Positions 18,377-28,600 of a stretch of DNA of 64,000 nucleotides are shown piece after piece (within the stretch, counting starts at the first letter, position 1; the number at the start of each line of letters is the position of its first letter). This stretch comes from Legionella sainthelensi (GTDB lineage: Bacteria > Pseudomonadota > Gammaproteobacteria > Legionellales > Legionellaceae). The notes under the pieces were generated by a model. It saw only the letters and a list, made by a program, of their open reading frames with translations. It did no database searches and was not told the origin of the DNA. The stretch is taken from the NCBI RefSeq assembly GCF_900637685.1, contig NZ_LR134388.1, positions 3,685,001 to 3,749,000 on the forward strand, read 5' to 3'. The position numbers and the translations under genes are program-made.

Positions 18377-19288
18377 ATGGATAAACTTAATCTCAATTTA
18401 CTTCGAGCATTGCATGCATTATTAACCTGTCGCCATCTTACTCTTGCAAGCAAAAAAATGGGTATAAGCCAATCTTCCATGAGTATTTATTTGAAGCAAC
18501 TTCGTGAGCATTTTCATGATGATCTTCTTGTTCGCGGCCAAGGCAATATCATGCAATTAACTCCTTTAGCAAATTCATTGATAGGAAAAACCCGCGAAGC
18601 ACTTTCTCTGATTGAAACGTTATTTAACACTACAAAAACATTTAATCCCTTGATCTCCAAAAGAGTTTTTTCAATTGGGATGACTGATTTATTGTCAATT
18701 TTATGGACCCCAGGTTTGATTCGCCAATTGGAACAAGAGGCTCCGGGAATAAAATTAAATATAAAGCATCCTAATTATTTAAATTCTGCAGAAGTGTTTG
18801 AATCCGGAGATATTGATTTGATGATTGGTATGTTTGAAGGAGTTCCGGAGAATTTAAAACAACAAAAGTTGTTTCAAGATGAAGCAGTCATAGTCGGAGG
18901 CAGCCACCACCCAGGAATCCAAGAAGGGAAAATCACCTTGGACGAGTTATTAAAGTATCCATTAATCCAATTTTCATTAAAAGAAACACCTTTTTATAAT
19001 TATTTCGATCGTTATTTAAATCAGCTTGGGCACGACAAACGGGTTTCCATTAGCTTAGGGCAAGGAATCATGCCTTTACTTGTGTTAGCGGACTCCAATT
19101 ACCTTACTCTAAGTATCCGTCAGGTTGCTGAAAAGGTATCTCATTTCATCCCATTACGCATTGCTTCTGTGCCTTTTGAGGTGGATAGTTATCATTGCTA
19201 TCAATATTGGCATCAAAAAGCGGATAATGACCCGGGGCATCGCTGGTTAAGGGAACTGATTCTGCATCAGACTACAAATGTTCTATAG
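18377..19288 (+). CDS. LysR-family transcriptional regulator
   Basis: A 303-residue regulator. The N-terminal winged helix-turn-helix spans about residues 1-60 (LNLLRALHALLTCRHLTLAS, then QSSMSIYLKQLR). An effector-binding domain follows, with KRVFSIGMTDLLSILWTPGL and DIDLMIGMFEG. Layout resembles NodD/LinR-like members. ATG 18365 and ATG 18377 are both possible; GAGG at 18367-18370 favours 18377. No divergent partner gene is present, and the target is unknown. Confidence 0.88.
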   Translation: MDKLNLNLLRALHALLTCRHLTLASKKMGISQSSMSIYLKQLREHFHDDLLVRGQGNIMQLTPLANSLIGKTREALSLIETLFNTTKTFNPLISKRVFSIGMTDLLSILWTPGLIRQLEQEAPGIKLNIKHPNYLNSAEVFESGDIDLMIGMFEGVPENLKQQKLFQDEAVIVGGSHHPGIQEGKITLDELLKYPLIQFSLKETPFYNYFDRYLNQLGHDKRVSISLGQGIMPLLVLADSNYLTLSIRQVAEKVSHFIPLRIASVPFEVDSYHCYQYWHQKADNDPGHRWLRELILHQTTNVL

Positions 19289-19333
19289 AGCGAACATCAA
19301 CAGCCTGATACGCTAATCCCTCTTCTTCAATGT

Positions 19334-21385
19334 TTAAGTACATTTAGCCAATTTAGCAGACTCATTGAGTTGCCAAGAGAGCAACAATTCATATTGCCTC
19401 ACCTTGTTAAGTTGTTCTTTTTGCGATGGGCTTAACTCCAGACCTTCCCGAACTAATATTTTTGATTTATCCATCCAAGGGTAAAAACGATGTTTATTTT
19501 CCTCTGAAACGATAATTCCCTCAGGGAAAAGAAAAGCAGACACATTATATCCAAACTCAAAGCCTGGATTATCAGGGGATAATAAATTATTCCCTAATTT
19601 AAGATAGGGTATATCTGATAGTGCAAGCTCATATAAGGTTGGAAAAATATCTTTATGAGAACCAATACGTTCTGGATCATACTGAATGTTATTTTGATAT
19701 ACAGGCGGTACATGTAAAAAGAATGGAACCTCAAATCTTATGCCTAAGGTTGTATAATCTTTATAGTGAAACATCAATTCCCTTTGATTATGATCTCCTG
19801 AAGCGCCAATGATAGTTTTCCAACCCCAATGACTATGGTCTATTTTATCTAGAAAATGACCTAAAGAATCATTGGCATATTGATAGGTCTGCGCTGCTTG
19901 AATAAGCTCCTCAAACGGTGTGGTTACCATTTGCAAAAGTGTATCAGGTAGCGTTATAGGATAAGATTGATAATGAGTCGGGATGCTATATGGTGGGTGA
20001 TTGGTCACTGTATTGATATAAATAAAAATAGGTTGATGATTTTCATTCGTGTCATTTAATAAATGATACGCATAAGCAAAAGTATATTCATCATAAACCC
20101 CCCAAGGTGATCTTTCTGCCTTAGGGTAGTGTTCTAAAATCGTCTCTAAGCCAATTATTTGATCAAACCCTTGGGTAGATAAAAAATGATCCGTGTTAGC
20201 CCAATGTGCTGAGCCTGAAGTTAGAAAAACAGTTTTATATCCTGCCATCTTAAAGGGTTTTGCTACAGATGAAGAGAGCATATTAGAACATTGTGTACTT
20301 AATAATTCGGGACGTGGCGTATTAAATGTTAAATAACCTAAAGATTCATAAGTAGCATTTCCACTAGAGAGAAAATTATTAAACAAAAAATCTTGGCTAA
20401 AGTACCTCCCCAATCTCCCCACCATGTCATTTTGAGTATTCGAGTAGAGTAATAAATGTCTCCCAAAACTTTCCATCTGCACAAATACAACATTAGGTTT
20501 TGGATGGTCCTTAGAAAACTGCTTCGTTGAGGTCTGGGAATATAAGTGTTGTACTCCAAATTCTTCTGATTGTATGTTTTTATTAAAGTATTTGTTATAT
20601 GCGTTAAGTGCTTCTTGCAGAGTAATAGAGGTCCAAATCGACCGTGCAGTAGCTATTTCCTTATAAGCATCATACAAAGCAGCAGCACCATTTTCTACTA
20701 ATTGATTCACCAGTGATGAAGAAGCAATTACTGGAAACCCATTATGATATAAACTGTATCCGCCAAAGGAACAACGCATCGCAGAAATATATAAAAAAAT
20801 AGAGAGCATGATGCAAGTCAATTTGACAAACCATCGTGGATTCCAGTTTATTTTTTGGATATTTTTTTCTACAGCTCTCAATAAACCCAGCATTAAAATG
20901 AGAAGTAGCCCACCTCCTAAAATAAACCACTCAACAGGATAACTCTCAAAAATATAAGCAAAGGTTGCATCTGCTTGACCCAACAGAATATGAAAAAAAT
21001 TCATCCCTATTTGTGTGCTAAAGTATTGATAATAGAAGAAGTTAACTACACAAATAAGTGCAATAGACAAAAGAAAAAACGCCCCGAGTAAATTATAGAT
21101 ACTAAAAAGCCGAGTTTGATTAAAAACAATCAAAAACAAGCCTAATACCACTAATGGAGAGAATATAAACGTGATTGCCTGTAAATCGTAAGCCAGTCCA
21201 AGTCCATATAAAGTGAGAATATCTTTGATTAAATGGGTTGCGTGAGAGTCAAAAAAATAAGCCAGCATAAAGGTACGAGATACCATAAAAATGGTGATCC
21301 CTATAAAGACATAAGACCAAATACGGGCTTGATATCTAATAAAACGTACAAACAATGGGTTCTTATTTTTATCATTTGTGTGCAT
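19334..21385 (-). CDS. LtaS-like membrane phosphoglycerol/phosphoethanolamine transferase (sulfatase superfamily)
   Basis: A 683-residue protein with five N-terminal membrane helices (about 15-220) and an extracytoplasmic alkaline-phosphatase/sulfatase domain. Key segments are VVFVQMESFGRH (metal Glu), SSGNATYESLGYLTF (putative Thr nucleophile) and IIGASGDHNQRE (Asp/His ligands). It resembles LtaS and OpgB-like enzymes, which move phosphoglycerol or phosphoethanolamine onto glycans or lipids. It is convergent with the LysR gene and divergent from the glycosyltransferase cluster at 21670. The acceptor could be the product of that cluster, which is inference. Confidence 0.82.
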   Translation of the reverse strand: MHTNDKNKNPLFVRFIRYQARIWSYVFIGITIFMVSRTFMLAYFFDSHATHLIKDILTLYGLGLAYDLQAITFIFSPLVVLGLFLIVFNQTRLFSIYNLLGAFFLLSIALICVVNFFYYQYFSTQIGMNFFHILLGQADATFAYIFESYPVEWFILGGGLLLILMLGLLRAVEKNIQKINWNPRWFVKLTCIMLSIFLYISAMRCSFGGYSLYHNGFPVIASSSLVNQLVENGAAALYDAYKEIATARSIWTSITLQEALNAYNKYFNKNIQSEEFGVQHLYSQTSTKQFSKDHPKPNVVFVQMESFGRHLLLYSNTQNDMVGRLGRYFSQDFLFNNFLSSGNATYESLGYLTFNTPRPELLSTQCSNMLSSSVAKPFKMAGYKTVFLTSGSAHWANTDHFLSTQGFDQIIGLETILEHYPKAERSPWGVYDEYTFAYAYHLLNDTNENHQPIFIYINTVTNHPPYSIPTHYQSYPITLPDTLLQMVTTPFEELIQAAQTYQYANDSLGHFLDKIDHSHWGWKTIIGASGDHNQRELMFHYKDYTTLGIRFEVPFFLHVPPVYQNNIQYDPERIGSHKDIFPTLYELALSDIPYLKLGNNLLSPDNPGFEFGYNVSAFLFPEGIIVSEENKHRFYPWMDKSKILVREGLELSPSQKEQLNKVRQYELLLSWQLNESAKLAKCT

Positions 21386-21669
21386 CGAGGTGTCCCTGGA
21401 AGTTACTCACTCAATTTAAACTAAAAAATACTTTTGGTTCTAACGAGTGACAGAAGCCTCTACCTCTTTTGTGAGGGTTCTATATTAAAACCAATGCGTT
21501 TATTATTGATGTCTTAAGTTTACTAGTTTCTATCATTGAATTACACTAAAACGAGTCGATGTAAATAATAATACCTTTATGGATAGTGTCCTTATACACA
21601 CCAGAGCCTTGTTTTAAAAAATTAAAAACAATTCACCATAGATTAATAAAAATAAACTGAGTTATTTTG

Positions 21670-22806
21670 ATGCAGCCACAATCATTAAAGATTGCCCTAA
21701 TTACTGATAACTATTTCCCCCAGATAGGGGGAGTTGAATATTGTGTTGATGCCTTAGGAAGACATTTAGCCGCACTCGGACATGAAGTATGCATTATCAC
21801 GCGTAAAAGAAAACATTACCCTCTAGAAGAGAGAAAAGGTTCTCTATTAATTAAACGAATTTCATACACTCAGATGTGTATGACGCTTTTGGGCTTTTCT
21901 CGTCAATATAATAAGTTTTTTGCTCAATTTGATATCATAAATGCTCATAGTTTGGGCTCCATATTAGCAGTACAAGCTCTTTTGCTGGCAAAAAAAATAA
22001 AAAAACCACATGTTTTGACAAGCCATTCCCTCTATCGAAATCTGGACAATCGTTTAATAAGAGGCTTCGCACTGTTAGTTAAACATGTGATTTGTGTCAG
22101 TCATGCCGTTATAGATAATATGAAATCTTTAAAAAAAAATGCGACCACTTACTATATTCCCAACGGGTTTGATATATTTTCTCCTAATGGAGCAGAAAAA
22201 TCGGCCCCATTAATTAAAAAATCTGATGAACTCATAATAAGCACTGTATCCCGATTATCGAGCAAAAAAAAAGTTTCCCATTTTATCCTGGTTGCTTATG
22301 AATTGCTTAAAAAGCATAACAACCTAAAATTTTTTATAGTTGGGGATGGGCCACAAAGTACAAAACTACAACGAATGGCCAATCAATTAGGCATTGCGGA
22401 GTCTCTATTTTTTACTGGAAATATATCCCGAACTGCCGTATTCCATTTAATACAACAAACCGATATTTTTGTTTTAACCTCCCCTCACGAAGCATTTGGC
22501 ATGGTTATATTAGAAGCAATTTATCACAAGGTTCCTACCGTTGCTTATGCCAATAATGGAATTTCTGACATAATTTCTTCAGAAAAAGCAGGATTTTTAG
22601 TTTCCTCAATGCCTGAAATGATAGAAAAAATAATCCAACTTATTCATGATGAAACATTACGCTCTGAATTAGGAGAGAATGCACACCCATTACTCAATAA
22701 ATTTAAATGGGAGGATATTGCGAAACAAACTTTATCTGTTTACTATAGATTATTGATTTCTTCTCATCCTCAAGGGATATCACTTACAGAGGGAAAAAAA
22801 CTATAA
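21670..22806 (+). CDS. GT4 family glycosyltransferase (PIG-A-like)
   Basis: A 378-residue GT-B glycosyltransferase. The N-terminus (IALITDNYFPQIGGVEYCV) and the C-terminal nucleotide-sugar site (TSPHEAFGMVILEAI) are typical of GT4. The N-terminal layout resembles PIG-A/PimA-like enzymes that glycosylate membrane lipids. ATG 21670 is preferred over TTG 21667. It is the first gene of a plus-strand run with small gaps leading to a GT2-like gene, a deacetylase, an acyltransferase and the FAAL-ACP-synthase fusion, so a lipid acceptor is plausible. Confidence 0.85.
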   Translation: MQPQSLKIALITDNYFPQIGGVEYCVDALGRHLAALGHEVCIITRKRKHYPLEERKGSLLIKRISYTQMCMTLLGFSRQYNKFFAQFDIINAHSLGSILAVQALLLAKKIKKPHVLTSHSLYRNLDNRLIRGFALLVKHVICVSHAVIDNMKSLKKNATTYYIPNGFDIFSPNGAEKSAPLIKKSDELIISTVSRLSSKKKVSHFILVAYELLKKHNNLKFFIVGDGPQSTKLQRMANQLGIAESLFFTGNISRTAVFHLIQQTDIFVLTSPHEAFGMVILEAIYHKVPTVAYANNGISDIISSEKAGFLVSSMPEMIEKIIQLIHDETLRSELGENAHPLLNKFKWEDIAKQTLSVYYRLLISSHPQGISLTEGKKL

Positions 22807-22816
22807 GGAAGCTCCA

Positions 22817-23614
22817 TTGATATCACGACTTATCAATTATTTTCATTTTTTAAGATGCCATTTAAAAATCACCCCCCAAATCAATAGCACAAACATTCAA
22901 AAAGATGTCATTGTGACACTCACTACGACTCCAAAACGCATCAATAAAATATGGCCCACGTTAAACTCCATTGCGTTACAATCGCAACAACCTGAAAAAA
23001 TTATGTTGTGGATTCCCAAGCGATTTAAACGCTTTGCAAATCAATCTATTTCTCAGCTCCCTAATTTTATAAAAAAATACCCCAACGTTTTTATCCAATA
23101 CATTGAATATGATTATGGCCCTGCTTCAAAATTATTGCCTTGTTTAGAATTTTTTGCACAACAAAATAAAAAATTAATTATCATTGATGACGATAGAATC
23201 TATCCTCCTCATTTTATTCGCGATCTATTGCATTACGAACAATTGGATCCTAATGCAGCGATTGGAATAGCAGGAACCGTGATGCACGGTTCACTACGCT
23301 ACGAATATAGAGCAACTAAAAAAATGACTTTAGTGGATGTACTCCTGGGATATAACGGTGTATTGGTGAAACCAATGTTCTTTTCAGAAGATATTTTTCA
23401 TTATCCTCCTAATTTACCTGAAGCATTTTTTGAAGATGATGTCTGGATTAGTGGGCATTTACAGAAAAAAGATATACGACGAATTCTGATTCCTTCATTA
23501 CCCGGATGGCAAAGTATCATTCTCGGAAATAAACGCTCAATGGGATTATGTATGCATGAAAATAAGAATAAAAATAATTTTAACCGCGTTTTTCATCACT
23601 TGTTTGAACGGTAA
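22817..23614 (+). CDS. GT-A-like glycosyltransferase, function unassigned
   Basis: A 265-residue protein with a GT-A-like beginning (DVIVTLTTTPKRINKIWPTL) and an acidic metal-binding motif (LIIIDDDRIYPP). A later acidic segment, AFFEDDVWISG, is a common catalytic-loop pattern. The start is probably TTG 22817 behind AAGGAAG (22805-22811), because no in-frame ATG fits. It lies 10 bp after the GT4 gene and 6 bp before the deacetylase gene, so the three probably act in sequence on one glycan. Donor and acceptor are unknown. Confidence 0.75.
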   Translation: MISRLINYFHFLRCHLKITPQINSTNIQKDVIVTLTTTPKRINKIWPTLNSIALQSQQPEKIMLWIPKRFKRFANQSISQLPNFIKKYPNVFIQYIEYDYGPASKLLPCLEFFAQQNKKLIIIDDDRIYPPHFIRDLLHYEQLDPNAAIGIAGTVMHGSLRYEYRATKKMTLVDVLLGYNGVLVKPMFFSEDIFHYPPNLPEAFFEDDVWISGHLQKKDIRRILIPSLPGWQSIILGNKRSMGLCMHENKNKNNFNRVFHHLFER

Positions 23615-23620
23615 CTCATT

Positions 23621-24391
23621 ATGAAGAAAAAAATTCCTATTTTCTATTATCATTCTATTGGTGGTAGTGGACCGGAAACATTAAATTTACGATATTTTAA
23701 TGCACATTTAGATGCATTAAAAGCCCAAGCGTATACCACAATTACCCTCGCTGATTTATTTAAAGAAAATTTTGATGCAACAAAAAAAAATGCCGTATTA
23801 ACCTTTGATGATGGCTTATTGGATAATTATGAAAATGCGTTACCTTTGTTAAATGAATATGGTTTTGTTGGCACTTTTTTTGTAGTCCCAGGGTTTGATG
23901 AAATAACACGTTGGGTGCATCCAGGTAAAAGAAAATGGAGTAATGTAAAAAAAACGGGGTATACAATACCCTTTAAAAATATGCAAAAAAACCACAGAAA
24001 AGCATTATTAGATGCTGGAATGGAAATTGGTTCACACAGCTTTTCTCATCCCAAACTTCATCTGATTGATCCAAAAAATCTTGCTTATGAAATTTCTGAC
24101 TCCAAAAAATATTTAGAAGATGAGCTGGGGATTGCCATTGAAACGTTCTGCTATCCCTACGGAGGTTATAATGCCGAAGTAGTAAACATCGTAAAAAACG
24201 CCGGTTATCTTGGCGCTACAACCACATGGCCTGGCTATTATAATGCAGAAAAATCTCTTTTTAAGACTAATCGGTTCTTAGTTGAAAATCCAATCTTTTT
24301 CTCTGAAGTACTAAAGGGAAACGGGGTATCTGCCTACGCTTATTTGAAGTCAAAATTTTTAACTCACAGAATAAATAAACGTAAATTTTAA
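23621..24391 (+). CDS. NodB-type polysaccharide deacetylase
   Basis: A 256-residue carbohydrate esterase 4 protein that removes N-acetyl groups from sugars. Motif 1 is VLTFDDGLLDNYENALPLL (catalytic base and metal Asp), motif 2 is EIGSHSFSHPKL (metal His pair), and ETFCYPYGG matches motif 3. No signal peptide is visible, so it probably works in the cytoplasm on a precursor. Its position directly after two glycosyltransferase genes recalls the GlcNAc-transferase then deacetylase order of PIG-A/PIG-L chemistry, although this is a different deacetylase family. Confidence 0.88.
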   Translation: MKKKIPIFYYHSIGGSGPETLNLRYFNAHLDALKAQAYTTITLADLFKENFDATKKNAVLTFDDGLLDNYENALPLLNEYGFVGTFFVVPGFDEITRWVHPGKRKWSNVKKTGYTIPFKNMQKNHRKALLDAGMEIGSHSFSHPKLHLIDPKNLAYEISDSKKYLEDELGIAIETFCYPYGGYNAEVVNIVKNAGYLGATTTWPGYYNAEKSLFKTNRFLVENPIFFSEVLKGNGVSAYAYLKSKFLTHRINKRKF

Positions 24392-24505
24392 TTTTATCAA
24401 AATAATTAAGATGCCTGTTTTCATTGAAACAAATTGTAATATAATTTATTCTTTGGTGTTCAGGACTTTAAAAACTGTTATTCAAGTTTGTTATATGGAG
24501 ATTTC

Positions 24506-25636
24506 ATGTCATTGGATGTCATACATTGTGAAAAATCCAATCATTTTCGCGATTTTTTAAATGTCTCTTATAGATTATATAAAAATGATCAAAATTGGGT
24601 TCCTCCCCTGCAAATTGTAACAAAACGTATTTTAAATAAAAAAAATCCCTTTTATAAAAAAGCTGAAATTAGTTTATGGGTTGCTTATAAAAATAACATT
24701 CCTGTAGGCAGAATCGCAGGCATCATTAATCAGACCCACAACAATTTTTATAAAGAAAATATTGCTTTTTGGGGATTTTTTGAGGCCGAAAATAGCCATG
24801 AAGTAACCCAAGCTCTTTTCAAAAAAATAGAGGAATGGGCCTCTTTTCACCGTGTTGGGAAAATTCGTGGCCCAATGAATCCATCAATTAACTATGAATG
24901 TGGATTGCAAATTTCTGCTTTTGATACCAAGCCTTTTTTTATGATGCCCCAAAATCCTGAATATTACATCTCATTAATAGAAAATCAGGGCTATGAAAAA
25001 ATCCAAGACCTCCAGGCATGGAGCATCAATGTAGATCAAGCAAAGATCGAACCTAAAAAAATTAGGGTCATGAATGCGATACAAAAAAAATATGACATTA
25101 GTATTCGATGTGCCAACATAAAGTCTTTTACGGATGAGATAAAATTAATTTCAAAAATTTATAATGAGGCTTGGTGTGAAAATTGGGGTTACTTACCCTT
25201 GGATTTAGAGGAGTTTCATTATTTAATTTCAGATTTAAAATCCATTATCGATCCTGGTTTGATTTACATAGCGGAAATAGCTGGAGAACCTTGCGGCTTT
25301 TCAGTAGGCATTCCAGATCTCAATCAAGTACTATTACCCAATCGTACTGGAAAGTTATTATCCATGCATTTTCTAAAGTTAATTTGGCAGATTAAGATAA
25401 AAAAAGCGATTAATCAATTTCGTATCCCTTTGCTTGGCGTGTCAAAAAAATACCAACATCTTCCCATTGGTGCCATGTTATATTATGAATATATTAAAAG
25501 AATCCCTCCACAAGCCCAATTTTTTGAGGCTGAATGTTCATGGATACTAGAAAACAACCACGCTATGAAAGCGGGACTTAAACTAATTAATGCCACGCAC
25601 TATAAAACTTATCGTATTTACGAAAAAAATTTATAA
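24506..25636 (+). CDS. Ceramide-synthase-like N-acyltransferase (BcerS/YghO family)
   Basis: A 376-residue acyltransferase with a GNAT-like fold. Family landmarks I recognise are YRLYKNDQNWVPPL near the N-terminus, NPFYKKAEISLWVA, the core VGRIAGIINQTHNNF with FWGFFEAEN, then GPMNPSINYECGLQ and FFMMPQNPEYY. These match the YghO-like family that includes the bacterial ceramide synthase of Caulobacter. TGGAG at 24496-24500 sets ATG 24506 rather than TTG 24488. It is 15 bp upstream of the FAAL-ACP-oxoamine synthase gene. I infer that it N-acylates the long-chain base made by that enzyme. Confidence 0.78.
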   Translation: MSLDVIHCEKSNHFRDFLNVSYRLYKNDQNWVPPLQIVTKRILNKKNPFYKKAEISLWVAYKNNIPVGRIAGIINQTHNNFYKENIAFWGFFEAENSHEVTQALFKKIEEWASFHRVGKIRGPMNPSINYECGLQISAFDTKPFFMMPQNPEYYISLIENQGYEKIQDLQAWSINVDQAKIEPKKIRVMNAIQKKYDISIRCANIKSFTDEIKLISKIYNEAWCENWGYLPLDLEEFHYLISDLKSIIDPGLIYIAEIAGEPCGFSVGIPDLNQVLLPNRTGKLLSMHFLKLIWQIKIKKAINQFRIPLLGVSKKYQHLPIGAMLYYEYIKRIPPQAQFFEAECSWILENNHAMKAGLKLINATHYKTYRIYEKNL

Positions 25637-25651
25637 GATGGACAACACTTA

Positions 25652-28600
25652 ATGCAAAACTTTATTTCGATCATTGATGCTCTAAAAGAACATGTAACAG
25701 AATATCCAGATTTTATTGCGATTAAATTTTTGACTCAAAAGGGCTATGAGATACTGACTTATAAAGAACTCGATCAGCAGGCACGCAGATTGGCACATCA
25801 GCTACAGCAACATGGCACCTATGATAACGAATGTGCCGTAATTCTGTTACCACCGGGGTTAGAATATATTGTCGCTTTTTTTGCCTGCCTCTATGCAGGT
25901 GTAATTGCCGTTCCTGTATATCCTCCACGAAGAAATCAGCATAAAAATAGAGTATTTTCTATTCTTGAAGACTCTCAAGCAAAATTTATAATTACGAATA
26001 ACTCTCTTGCCCCTGAGTTTATTGATCATACTGTTATTGATGTTGACTCAATGGATAAAGAGTTATCTACGGAATATCTTTTTGAGCCTATTGAGCAAAA
26101 TAAAATTGCTTTTTTGCAATATACTTCAGGCTCTACAAACACGCCTAAAGGTGTATTTATAAGCCATTTAAATCTTGTAGCAAATATAAAAACAATAATA
26201 AATATTTCTCCTTCCAGTGATAGTGACAGGAACAAAGTGTGTTCATGGTTACCCCCCTACCATGATATGGGTTTGATCGGATGCATTCTCACTCCTTTGT
26301 ATAAAAGAGTTGAGCTTATCTTAATGGCTCCCGCTTATTTTTTAAACTCACCCATACGTTGGCTAGAGGTGATTAGCCAAGAGCGAATCACCATAACCTG
26401 TGTACCTAATTTTGCTTTTGATTATTGCGTATCAAAAATCACCGACCCCCAAATAAAGCAATTAGATCTGAGTAGTTTGCAATGTATTTATAATGGCTCT
26501 GAACCTATTCAATTCGACTCAGTGCAGCAATTTATTAATAAATTTTCTTCCGCAGGTCTTTCCCCACAAGCGATACATTCATGCTATGGTCTTGCTGAAG
26601 CCACTTTAATGTTAACAGCGAAGCAATTTTGCGACGCGAACAACTCCTTAAAGCTAATCAAATCTGATTTTGAGTTAGGCAAAATATCTATTCCACTTGA
26701 AGAGTCGGAGCATTCCACTGTGCGCGTAATCAACTGTGGTAAATGTCAATCCGATCATTCCATTCGTATCGTTAATCCCAATACATTAACTGAATTACCT
26801 GAACAAACTCTTGGTGAAATCTGGGCAAGTGGCCCCAGTATTGCCAAAGGCTATTGGAATAAAGTAAAGCTCACAAAAACCACTTTTGGAAATCAATTAG
26901 AGGACACCCCTGGTGTCACTTATTTAAGAACAGGAGATCTTGGCTTCCTCAATCAAGGGGATTTATACGTCACCGGAAGAATTAAAGACTTAATCATTAT
27001 TCGAGGCAAAAATTATTATCCGCAAGACATCGAGCAAGCAATTACCCAAAGCCACCGTGCATTTGATACACAAAGTGCAGCAGCATTCACGGTAGAAATT
27101 CAAGAAAGACAAGAGCTCATTGTCATACAAGAAATTAGACGCGAAGCCATCAACACTATAGAACCTGACTTATTATTTTCTGAAATCCAGGCGCTATTGC
27201 TCGATCAATTTGGATTGGTACCTTACTCTATTGTTTTAGTTAAACCCTATTCATTACCTAAAACATCAAGCGGAAAGATTCAACGTTGGCTTGCTCGCAA
27301 GGCATTCCTTGATAAAACGTTAAAAAGCATCGCGTGTTGGGAGAAGAATTCCAAAAATCAAACCGGCACTATTTCTCTAACCTCATCTACAACTGAAATA
27401 AAAAAATGGTTGAATGATTGGATGATGAGACGTCTTAATATGGAATTGACAGATCATGATTATGAAAAGTCCGTCGTCGCCTTAGGGATTAACTCAATTG
27501 CTGCAGTAGAATTATCTAATGATTTACAGAGTAAAACAGGCCAACAATTTGAATTATTGCCTCTCTTTGAACAATATACTTTAAACCAACTCATCACCTT
27601 TTTGTCAGATAATTCTCCTATCAACGATTTAAAATGGAATCAAAACATTACAATTGCGGAGCCATTAGTTGACAGCTTACTAAACAATCACTCCTCTAAA
27701 AGCAATGCATCAGTTAAGTTGATTGATCCTCCATCCACGTTTGGATTACGAAATGCAATACAAAATCCTGATTTGAATTTGGATGATGAATTTATTGGCA
27801 CTTTAAAAAGCATTTACTTTAATGTTAATGAAGGTATATCAAACAATACTACTGTAATCGATGGAAAAGCCTATATTAATTATTCGGGATATAACTATTT
27901 AGGTTTATCTGGTGATCCTCGTATTAGCGAAGCGGTTATTGCTGCTGTAAAAGAATGGGGAACTTCTGTTTCTGCCAGCCGCTTGGTTTCTGGTGAAAAA
28001 TCACTTCATGGAAGCTTAGAAAAGGCGATTGCACGCTTAATTGGTGCTGAGGATTGTCTTGTATTTCCTTCTGGATATTCAACCAACATCACTGTTATTA
28101 CTCATTTATTTGGCAAAAATGATCTTATTATTCATGACGAACTGGCTCACAACAGTATTATCCAAGCGTCAGTATTTTCTGGGGCAGAACGTATTGCCTT
28201 TCCACACAACAATTATCAATTTCTCTTTGATTTTCTTGAAAAATATCGTGACCACTATAGAAAAGTACTAGTTGTGACAGAAGGAATCTTTAGCATGGAC
28301 GGAGATATTGCTGATGTTCCCAGACTTGTCGCGATTAAAAAACAATTTAATGCCTTTTTAATGATCGATGAAGCACATTCTATAGGCGTGTTAGGAAAGA
28401 CCGGTAAAGGAATTCGTGAATATTATCATTTAGATGCTAAAGACGTTGATATTTGGATGGGGACTCTCAGTAAATCGTTTGCCAGCTGCGGTGGTTATAT
28501 CGCAGGGACTCATGAATTAATTGAAAATCTTAAGTATACCGCAGCAGGCTTTGTTTATTCAGCAGGAATATCGCCTGCAAACACAGCCGCAGCCTTAGCC

